Of a stretch of DNA of 64,000 bases, positions 58,537 through 64,000 are shown in pieces. The position numbers and the translations under genes were made by a program. Under the pieces are notes generated by a model. The model was not told where the DNA came from and ran no database searches. It saw only the letters and a program-made list of their open reading frames with translations. Positions within the stretch are counted from its first letter, which is position 1, and each line of letters opens with the position of its first letter. The DNA comes from Chloroflexota bacterium (GTDB taxonomy: Bacteria > Chloroflexota > Anaerolineae > Anaerolineales > UBA11579): contig JACPVG010000012.1 in NCBI GenBank assembly GCA_016191875.1, positions 32,236 through 96,235 of the forward strand. The letters are read 5' to 3'.

Positions 58537-59628
58537 TCAGTCCTTTGGCAATCGCCTGCCTGCGGCTTCCCGAACGGGCTGGAAGAGCAGTTCCTCCAGC
58601 TGCGGCAGGCGTTCATCCAGCAGGGCGTCGGGAACCTCGGCCAGCAGTTCGACCCAATCGAGCACGAAGGTCCACAGCAGGGCGCTGTCCCACAACTCCT
58701 GCCATTGCGGGTCGCGCCAGCGCTGGCCGTTGGCAAGTTCGATGCGGCCGCGGTAATGGGCGGCCAGTTCGGCGGCCGGGATCGGCAGCGGCTCGAAATG
58801 CCAGCGGCTGGTGAGCAGGAAGTGCAGCAGGTCCAGCACGCCGGGGCCGACGGCGGCTTTTTCCCAATCGTACACGCTCAGGCTGCCGTCGGCGTGCACG
58901 TGGATATTACCCGGCCAGTAATCGCCGTGCAGGAGCGTGGCAGGCGCAGCCCGCAACGGGGCCGTGACGGCCTCGATGTTGGTGAGGATGCGTTTGATGA
59001 TGCCCTGAAGTTCCTTATCGCGCCGGAAGCGGTTGCGGTTCTTGATGTCGGCGATCTTGAAGGCCCCGGACTCGGCGGCCGAGACGTGGATGTTGAGTTC
59101 GGCGTCCAGCGGGCGCAGCAGCCACTGGTAGACGGCCAGGTCTTCGCCCAGACCCCAGAAACGGTCGTGCAGGGCCACCAGCTGGTCGGTGGCCAGCAGG
59201 TAATCGGTAGCGCGCCAGGTCTCCGGCGGCCGCCCGCCCGCCAGTAATTCCATCACCAGCCATTCGCCGCCGGGGTGGTAGGCGGCCAGGCGCGGGATGC
59301 GCACCGGCAGATGGTCGGCCAGGGCGGTATAGATGCTGACTTCGCGCAGGCCGCTGTCGGCAGTGCCGGCGCGGGTGGGGCCCAGCGGCTCTTTGACCAC
59401 CAGGTCGAACGCGGCTTTGCCCAATGCGCCTTCGGCCTCGGCATGCAGGCCGCGCAGCCGCCCCACGCCCGGCCGCCGGCCGGGGATGTCGTGCTCCGCC
59501 AGGTTCGCCAGCGTCAGGCTGGGGTCACCGCTGCGGCGGCGCAGGCTGGCGGTGAGTTCGGCGCGGCTGAAGGGCCAGGGGCGCTCCCCGGGCAGAACGG
59601 CCGGGTTGTCAGTCAGGTTCTCGGTCAT
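58537..59628 (-). CDS. Aminoglycoside phosphotransferase-family kinase
   Basis: A 363-residue protein kinase-like small-molecule kinase. The catalytic loop is LLHGDYWPGNIHVHADG with the Asp near residue 235, and VYDWEKAAVGPGVLDLLHFL carries the metal-binding Asp. An N-terminal ATP-binding lobe includes AAFDLVVKEPLGPTR. Such proteins phosphorylate sugars, choline, homoserine or antibiotics, and the context gives no clear substrate. The start overlaps the MazG-like stop by 4 nt (ATGA), so translation is coupled. Confidence 0.85.
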   Translation of the reverse strand: MTENLTDNPAVLPGERPWPFSRAELTASLRRRSGDPSLTLANLAEHDIPGRRPGVGRLRGLHAEAEGALGKAAFDLVVKEPLGPTRAGTADSGLREVSIYTALADHLPVRIPRLAAYHPGGEWLVMELLAGGRPPETWRATDYLLATDQLVALHDRFWGLGEDLAVYQWLLRPLDAELNIHVSAAESGAFKIADIKNRNRFRRDKELQGIIKRILTNIEAVTAPLRAAPATLLHGDYWPGNIHVHADGSLSVYDWEKAAVGPGVLDLLHFLLTSRWHFEPLPIPAAELAAHYRGRIELANGQRWRDPQWQELWDSALLWTFVLDWVELLAEVPDALLDERLPQLEELLFQPVREAAGRRLPKD

Positions 59629-59942
59629 GGCGCCGGGCTCGCGTCGTCCCAGGTGCGGCTGTAATTCTCGTCCAGTTTATCCAGGATGGCCTGTTCCAGG
59701 TCGATGCCGCACACGCTGGCGAGTTGCAGGAGGTAGAGGGCCACATCGGCCAGTTCGGCCGCCAGTTCCTCCTGGTCGAGGTCGTCGCGCTCCCACTGAA
59801 AGTGTTCCAGCGCCTCGGCGGCCTCGATGGCCAGCGAAGCGGCCAGGTTGCGCGGCGTTTGCGGGCGCGGGCTTTCCGGCGCATACCAGCCTTTGCTGGT
59901 CACAAAGGCGTGCATCCGCTCGGTGAGTTCCTGGATGTTCAT
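59625..59942 (-). CDS. MazG-like nucleotide pyrophosphohydrolase
   Basis: A 105-residue all-alpha NTP pyrophosphatase resembling the dCTPase (RS21-C6) branch. The metal-binding pattern is complete: ExxE in SLAIEAAEALEHFQWE and ExxD in EELAAELADVALYLLQL. It should hydrolyse dCTP or modified dNTPs to monophosphates. It heads the operon with the kinase-like and LOG-like genes; the three could act on nucleotides in series. TATACT lies 6 nt before the ATG and no ribosome binding site is present, so the mRNA is probably leaderless. Confidence 0.9.
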   Translation of the reverse strand: MNIQELTERMHAFVTSKGWYAPESPRPQTPRNLAASLAIEAAEALEHFQWERDDLDQEELAAELADVALYLLQLASVCGIDLEQAILDKLDENYSRTWDDASPAP

Positions 59943-59948
59943 GCCCTG

Positions 59949-59954
59949 AGTATA
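59949..59954 (-). promoter_or_regulatory. Leaderless-type -10 box
   Basis: TATACT on the minus strand, 6 nt before the ATG at 59942. Confidence 0.55.
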
Positions 59955-60012
59955 CCTGCTGGCGGCGCAGGCGGGCTATAGGGCTTTGGGGGCAGTGGGA
60001 GGGTTTGGGCGT

Positions 60013-60216
60013 TCAGCCGGCCTGCTGGAGCAGCGCATCCAGCGCGGCCCGGGCGTTTTCCATCTGGGCGGGGTGCCAGCCGGGTTCGGTGGTCATGCGG
60101 CGCAGGTGCAGGAGGATGGCCTGCTGTTCGTCGGCGCTGAGCGGCGCAAAGGCCCGGCGGGCGCGCTCGGCCTCGCCGGAGAGCATCTCGCTCCAGAATT
60201 CGGCAATCGGGTCCAT
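60013..60216 (-). CDS. Small helical protein of unknown function
   Basis: A 67-residue soluble protein (MDPIAEFWSEMLSGEAERAR...) with predicted helices and no membrane segment. I do not recognise a family. TAAACT lies about 10 nt before the ATG, so its leader would also be very short. It stands alone between the MazG operon and the sulfatase-like gene. Confidence 0.55.
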   Translation of the reverse strand: MDPIAEFWSEMLSGEAERARRAFAPLSADEQQAILLHLRRMTTEPGWHPAQMENARAALDALLQQAG

Positions 60217-60276
60217 GATTGGCCTTAGTTTAGAAGAAAAACCGCCGCGGCGCAACCGCGTGGGGCAGATAATCCG

Positions 60277-61776
60277 CTATGGCACGCAGCCGGACCGGCG
60301 CTCCAGGATGCGTTCGTAGGTGTAGGGCGCGGCGTAGGTGGAAAAATAACTCTCGTCCGGCAGGAAGGGGTACTCCGCCCCAAAGTAGACGTTGAAGACC
60401 GCCCGGAAGCTATTGACTGGCGAGATGTCTTCATACAGCGTCTCCGGCGGCGCGCCGGGCAGGTAATAGGCGTTGAAAATCTGCATGCGCTCCTGCTTGT
60501 CGGCCAGAATCGCGCCGTGGTCGCCCTGGAGGATGATGACCGGCGGCACAGAGGAGTTGGCGATCAACGTTCGCACCAGCGCCAGGATGCGGGTGTTGAT
60601 GTAGCGCACCTGCTCGGCGTAGGCGCTCACTGGGTCGGGGTCGGGCGGGGCCTCCGAGCCGTCGGCATTGAACACGTAGGGCGGGTGGGGCGAAACGATG
60701 TGCCCGAACACGAACTTGGGGCCGGCCATCTGCGGGAGTTGGGCCAGCTGCTCCAACACGAACAGCACGCGCGCGCGGTGGACTTCTTCCTTGTAACGCG
60801 TGTCCGGCACCAGGAAGGCGGGCAGGTTACGGGCATCGGTGAGCAGGCGCAGGGCGCTGGTCTCCACCAGCAGGGTCTCGAAGTTGTTCAACCCCGAAGT
60901 CTTGGCGGCAGGGGCCAGGTAGCGGTCGGCGTCGCGCCATTCCGTCCAGGCGAAGCCGGTCTCGAAGGCAACGGTCTGGTAGCCGAGCGCCTCCAGGCTG
61001 AGGCGGACGCGGTTGTTCTTGACATAAGCCTGCAGGACGGTCTGGTCGTTGCCGGCGATATCCTCCGGCGGCAGGAAGGCTTCCAGATAATCCATGTTGA
61101 GCGAGGAGGCCAGCGACATGCGCGTCTGGGCGTAGTTGCTGCTGGCGCAGCGCGCCACCGTGAAACCTTCCGCCTCCAGCGCGGCGATGAACTCGCTGAT
61201 GTCCACGCCGTAGGAATCTTTCAGGGAGTCGTCGCGGGCGTAGGCGTCAAAGATCAGGTAGTAGATGTCGGGGGGCTGGGCGGGGCGGGCCAGATCGCTC
61301 TCTCCGGCGGCGCCGGCGGTGCGGGCATCCCGGTTGGCGGCCAGCTGATAGGCGAGAATCTGGTAGGAGGAGAAGGCCAGCCCCACCCCGGCTATGACCG
61401 CCAGCGCCTGTGCGACCGCGGCCGGGTCCTTGGCTTTGCGCAGCAGGAACCACAGTCCGGCGGCCAGCAGCAGCACCCAGACGGGAGCCAGCAGGCGGTG
61501 GCGGGCCAGGTCGGCCAACCCGGCGGTCTTGAGAGCGATGTAGGCGTGGCCGTAGGTGAAGAACAGCGCCAGCAGGAGCGCGGCGGCGGCCGCGGCGCGG
61601 TCGGGCGCGATCTTCAGCGCCTTCAGGAGGCCATAGAGCGCCAGCCCGGCCAGCCCGCAGACCAGCAAGGCGCGCAGGGCGGCGGCGGGCTGGACCTCCT
61701 GCACGTTGGCGGCCAGCAGGGCGGCGGCGGGGTAAAGCCCCCACACCAGGGGGGCAAGCCATTGGGTTCTTCGCAT
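60277..61776 (-). CDS. Membrane sulfatase-like (alkaline phosphatase-fold) hydrolase or transferase
   Basis: A 499-residue protein with about five N-terminal helices (residues 8-160) and an outside domain of the sulfatase/LTA-synthase superfamily (about 170-495). DIYYLIFDAYARDDSL carries the first metal Asp. SSNYAQTRMSLASSLNMDYL has the position of the nucleophile, and FGHIVSPHPPYVF and VIILQGDHGAIL complete the metal site. It may transfer or remove phosphate or sulfate groups on an envelope glycan. TATAAT lies 7 nt before the ATG, so it is probably leaderless. Confidence 0.82.
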   Translation of the reverse strand: MRRTQWLAPLVWGLYPAAALLAANVQEVQPAAALRALLVCGLAGLALYGLLKALKIAPDRAAAAAALLLALFFTYGHAYIALKTAGLADLARHRLLAPVWVLLLAAGLWFLLRKAKDPAAVAQALAVIAGVGLAFSSYQILAYQLAANRDARTAGAAGESDLARPAQPPDIYYLIFDAYARDDSLKDSYGVDISEFIAALEAEGFTVARCASSNYAQTRMSLASSLNMDYLEAFLPPEDIAGNDQTVLQAYVKNNRVRLSLEALGYQTVAFETGFAWTEWRDADRYLAPAAKTSGLNNFETLLVETSALRLLTDARNLPAFLVPDTRYKEEVHRARVLFVLEQLAQLPQMAGPKFVFGHIVSPHPPYVFNADGSEAPPDPDPVSAYAEQVRYINTRILALVRTLIANSSVPPVIILQGDHGAILADKQERMQIFNAYYLPGAPPETLYEDISPVNSFRAVFNVYFGAEYPFLPDESYFSTYAAPYTYERILERRSGCVP

Positions 61777-61783
61777 CCGGGGG

Positions 61784-61789
61784 ATTATA
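61784..61789 (-). promoter_or_regulatory. Leaderless-type promoter of the sulfatase-like gene
   Basis: TATAAT on the minus strand, 7 nt before the ATG at 61776. TTACCA stands 17 nt further upstream as a possible -35 box. Confidence 0.6.
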
Positions 61790-61861
61790 AGGCGGGGAGG
61801 GGTAATTGGTAACTGGTAAGTTGTGATTGCTCTATTGCGCGGATACCTAAAGACCGAACCC

Positions 61862-61889
61862 TGTCACCCTGAGCCGAAGGCGAAGGGTC
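61862..61889. repeat. REP-like element
   Basis: The pattern TGTCACCCTGAGC followed by GAAGGGTC is like a short palindromic word that I have seen in spacers of several bacterial genomes. ACCCT and AGGGT form its arms. Only one copy is in this window. Confidence 0.35.
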
Positions 61890-62079
61890 GCGAGTCGGGA
61901 GCTTTTTCATGTGTGCCGGACTGGAATAAGCCGGCTGAACACAATCCCTTGCCTGGCCGAGCGCTGCATCGAAGCGTCGGCTTGCTCGGGATTACAAGAC
62001 TCCCAAATCAGCATGTTTGCAGCAAAGCAAGTGGTACTTGCCGACTGCTTGTGCTGCGTGATGCGAAATGCGTGTTATG

Positions 62080-62215
62080 TAGTTGGCCGTAAGTGATTAG
62101 AAATAGCAGTGCGCCAAAACGGCCAACTATTAAAAGTAGTCCTGGAGGTTCTCCGAGAGCGAACAGGCCAGAACTTGAGGGCGCCCTTGTCTAAAAACTT
62201 TCGGTGGACTACTTA
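62080..62215 (+). repeat. Two-hairpin dispersed repeat, copy E (divergent loops)
   Basis: Hairpin 1 has perfect 11-nt arms TAGTTGGCCGT (62080-62090) and ACGGCCAACTA (62119-62129). After TTAA, hairpin 2 has arms AAGTAGTCC (62134-62142) and GGACTACTT (62206-62214). Compared with AAGTAGCCC / GGGCTACTT of the family, C-G has become T-A on both sides, so pairing is kept. The loops are unrelated to copies A-C, although AAAAACTTTC before the last arm resembles AAAGACTTTC of copy B. Confidence 0.75.
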
Positions 62216-62263
62216 CGTATCACGCAACACAGAATACTTGAACGTTGCCTACTTGTTGTCCTG

Positions 62264-63661
62264 CTACCCTTCTCTGCTTTCCATCAGGTACAACGTGCGC
62301 AGTGAGCCGGAGACCGGTTCGGCGCGGCGGGCCGTGTAGAAGCGGCCAAAGGCGGCCTCGAAGCCTTCCCGAGTGTAGTTGGGGAAGATATCTTGGCGGC
62401 TGGTGAGCAGTTTCTGCACCTGGCTGTCTTCCTTGGGCACGAACTCGACGACCAACCACGGCGCGAGTTGGGCGAAGAACGCCGCCACGTCCTCCAGCGG
62501 CAGGTTGTTGCCGATGGCGAGATGGTGGATGAGCGCCAGCGCCAGCAGCAGGCCCGCCGGGCCGCGCCGGGCGAGAGATGCCCGTTCGGTGTTGGCCCAA
62601 CCCAGCGCCGGGCTGGGGTTGGTCAGATCAAGCAGAAGCGGCAGGAGGTTGGGGGTTTTCTCTTCCCGAACCTGCCGGTAGGCTTTCTCGACCGCTGCCG
62701 GGTCCACATCCCACGCCAGGGTGGGGATGTCCATGCCGGCCGGGATGCGGCTGAAGCGGCCGGTGTTGGCTCCCAGGTCCCACACGCTCTGCGGACGAGC
62801 CTGGCGGATAAACTCGCCCACCAGCCCGGCCTTGGCTTTCAGGGCCGCGTCGGTGTAGTTGGTGTCGTCGTAATAGTCGCCCCAGGCAGTGCCGCCCGGC
62901 CGCCAGGCCAGTTTTTCGACGGCGCGGCGGAGACTGTCCAACAAGGCCAGCGACTGTTGCAGGCTCACCCGCGCCGCACCGGTCTTCTGCCCGGCGTAGC
63001 GGCGCTGGGCGGCGGCGTGCAGGTGGATGTGGCTGAGCAGGCCGAAAGCCAGCCGGGTGCGGCGCGGCAGCAGACGGCTGGCGAGGTCGAGGGGTATGCC
63101 GTCGATGTGGACGCGCAGCAACTGGCCCAGCCGGATATCGGCATGGGCCATGAGCGCCAGCGGGGCGAGGAAGTGCTGGCAGAACTGGCGGTAGGCGACC
63201 CACGGGCGGCCCTCTCCGTAGACCTCGAACGAGAGCGTATCAATGAGAACTGGCTTCCCGTCGGCCACACGGAACTGGATGTTGTAGGCGCTGGCGTCCT
63301 TGAGCGTCAGGCCATGCTTCAGGGCGCGCCCCTGGATGCGCAGGGTGAGCAGGGCGGCGTCCTTCAACTGGCTGAACGACCACTCATACGGATATGAGAT
63401 GAACGCCAAGCGTTCCGGCTGGAGCACCTTCCAGGCGTCCGCGCCCAGGCCGGGGTCGGCTTCCTCATGCTGCACCAGCCAACCGCGCTTCACCAGGTCG
63501 GCGTACAGGCCGCTGGCCATCAGCCGCTCATAGTGCGGCTGGTAGGCGCGGTTCACCTGGCGGTAGAGCGCGCCGCCGTGCGTGAACAGGAAGCCGTTGG
63601 GGTCGCGGAACGAACCGCCCAACCGGGCGCTATTCGCCATCGACGGGTTCGTCGTCGTCAT
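62264..63661 (-). CDS. SAM-dependent methyltransferase (NoeA-like)
   Basis: A 465-residue protein. The N-terminal half (about residues 1-260) has the conserved blocks GSFRDPNGFLFTHGG, ALYRQVNRAYQPHYERLMAS and LTLKDASAYNIQFRVADGKP. The C-terminal half is a class I methyltransferase with motif I VWDLGANTGRFSRI (about residue 292). This architecture matches proteins annotated as class I SAM methyltransferase or nodulation NoeA-related. The acceptor is unknown. It overlaps the small upstream gene by 32 nt; ATG 63640 is an alternative start. It probably belongs with the sulfatase-like gene in envelope glycan modification. Confidence 0.82.
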   Translation of the reverse strand: MTTTNPSMANSARLGGSFRDPNGFLFTHGGALYRQVNRAYQPHYERLMASGLYADLVKRGWLVQHEEADPGLGADAWKVLQPERLAFISYPYEWSFSQLKDAALLTLRIQGRALKHGLTLKDASAYNIQFRVADGKPVLIDTLSFEVYGEGRPWVAYRQFCQHFLAPLALMAHADIRLGQLLRVHIDGIPLDLASRLLPRRTRLAFGLLSHIHLHAAAQRRYAGQKTGAARVSLQQSLALLDSLRRAVEKLAWRPGGTAWGDYYDDTNYTDAALKAKAGLVGEFIRQARPQSVWDLGANTGRFSRIPAGMDIPTLAWDVDPAAVEKAYRQVREEKTPNLLPLLLDLTNPSPALGWANTERASLARRGPAGLLLALALIHHLAIGNNLPLEDVAAFFAQLAPWLVVEFVPKEDSQVQKLLTSRQDIFPNYTREGFEAAFGRFYTARRAEPVSGSLRTLYLMESREG

Positions 63662-63827
63662 CCTCGCTGGCGGACTTGCCGCGCCCTAACAGGCGCGCCC
63701 AGAAGCCGCGGAAGGCGAAGCCGATGCCGACCAGGCTGGCGAGTAGCACCTGCAGGATGAACGAGCCCGAGCCGGGGTCGAGATAGGCGGGGTCTGCCAG
63801 AAGGGGGGAGAATATCGGGATGAACAT
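63630..63827 (-). CDS. Small YLDPGSGS membrane protein
   Basis: A 65-residue protein: PAYLDPGSGSFILQVLLASL followed by GIGFAFRGF, one membrane helix (about residues 20-40) and an acidic tail DDDDEPVDGE. Small proteins with this YLDPGSGS motif occur next to glycan-modifying or sulfatase-like genes in several phyla; the function is unknown. The start at 63827 has AAGGAG 8 nt upstream. Its stop lies inside the methyltransferase gene, so the two are coupled. Confidence 0.75.
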   Translation of the reverse strand: MFIPIFSPLLADPAYLDPGSGSFILQVLLASLVGIGFAFRGFWARLLGRGKSASEDDDDEPVDGE

Positions 63828-63848
63828 CAGAGACTCCTTATGCGCATA

Positions 63849-63873
63849 TGGTAATCCGTGATTGCTCTGTTGC
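63849..63873. promoter_or_regulatory. 25-nt motif shared with 61814-61838
   Basis: TGGTAA, three variable bases and GTGATTGCTCT, then A/G and TTGC; 21 of 25 positions are identical at the two sites. Each lies 22-38 nt upstream of a minus-strand envelope gene. It may be a regulatory site; alternatively GCTCTGTTGCAAAG may be the terminal repeat of the neighbouring insertion sequence. Confidence 0.45.
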
Positions 63874-63898
63874 AAAGATCGTAGTTGAGGAAAGACAG

Positions 63899-64000
63899 TT
63901 AGAGATGGAAGTTGTAAACCAATCCCTTCACAATCGGTTCCCGGTTCTGCAGTTGGGCTTTGCGGGAGCGAATGGTGTCACCGAATTTACGCTTAATCAC
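63899..64000 (-). CDS. C-terminal end of a transposase (continues past the window)
   Basis: Thirty-three codons and a TAA are visible on the minus strand, ending IKRKFGDTIRSRKAQLQNRE and PIVKGLVYNFHL. The FGDxIRSK-like block followed by a short helix is typical of the C-terminus of IS5-group DDE transposases. The rest lies to the right of the window, so intactness cannot be judged. Confidence 0.6.
   Translation of the reverse strand: MIKRKFGDTIRSRKAQLQNREPIVKGLVYNFHL

Larger units (their letters stand above)
61777..62263. other. 487-nt spacer with repeats, no gene
   Basis: From left to right it holds a -10 box (61784-61789), TGGTAATTGGTAAC-type words (61801-61818), a 25-nt motif shared with 63849-63873, a REP-like stretch TGTCACCCTGAGC...AAGGGTC (61862-61889), about 150 nt with no recognisable content, TGCGTGATGCG words (62052-62078), repeat copy E, and TCACGCAACAC words (62220-62231). 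No open frame is convincing. Confidence 0.6.

Noticed and set aside
1..64000. CRISPR arrays, prophage genes, integrase genes, rRNA
   Set aside because: No regularly spaced direct repeats outside coding DNA, no phage structural or integrase motifs, and no rRNA sequence were found.

Overview
The window is a chromosomal segment of a GC-rich bacterium. Its gene content suggests a member of the Chloroflexota, probably Anaerolineae-like; this is an inference and no rRNA is present to confirm it. The supporting signs are a complex I locus with two NuoM-type subunits, an ATP synthase b subunit fused to the C-terminal part of delta, a giant secreted CSLREA/beta-helix protein with a Thr/Pro-rich linker and C-terminal anchor, many lipoproteins, several leaderless promoters, and intergenic spacers filled with degenerate short-word repeats.

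Layout. 1-10.2 kb: a D-2-hydroxyacid dehydrogenase cut by the window edge, a HAD phosphatase, then a minus-strand run yebC-ruvC-(MgtC/DUF4010 membrane protein)-ruvA followed by two GGDEF diguanylate cyclases, an alcohol dehydrogenase, and a divergent GAF histidine kinase. 10.2-10.7 kb: a tRNA operon (Phe, Gly, Cys) with a strong promoter and a terminator. 10.7-19.4 kb: a pentapeptide-repeat lipoprotein, RNase HI, secreted lipoproteins, a GT39-type glycosyltransferase, a TrkA-type channel-like protein without a recognisable K+ filter, and a GAF/PAS protein. 19.4-31.7 kb: accessory DNA, with a large lipoprotein and membrane proteins of lower GC, a PNPOx-like protein, a CPBP protease, an AT-rich HEPN-domain gene with palindromic upstream elements, a GxxExxY gene remnant, the proline-catabolic PruA, a GNAT and a DUF429 protein. 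32-38 kb: the CSLREA protein and a GAF/PAS adenylate cyclase-like protein.

38.3-50.1 kb is the bioenergetic core. It encodes only the membrane half of complex I (NuoA, H, J, K, L, M, M2, N), followed at once by only the membrane half of the F-type ATP synthase (AtpZ-like, a, c, b fused to delta C-domain), ending at a terminator. None of the soluble subunits (NuoB-G, NuoI; alpha, beta, gamma, epsilon) is present. 50.2-64 kb: a MurE-like ligase, a FecR-domain lipoprotein with an extremely acidic tail, the classical rpsO-pnp pair, an HD-GYP phosphodiesterase, a nucleotide-housekeeping operon (MazG-like, APH-like kinase, LOG-like), and an envelope cluster (sulfatase-like membrane enzyme, SAM methyltransferase, small YLDPGSGS protein). 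The 3' end of a transposase gene lies at the right edge.

The most unusual structure is a dispersed non-coding element of about 135 nt made of two adjacent hairpins. It occurs five times (781, 4978, 26253, 38107 and 62080). Loops vary but stem arms are retained, with compensatory base changes in two copies. Two copies sit 1-2 nt behind a stop codon. No CRISPR array, integrase or complete insertion sequence was seen.
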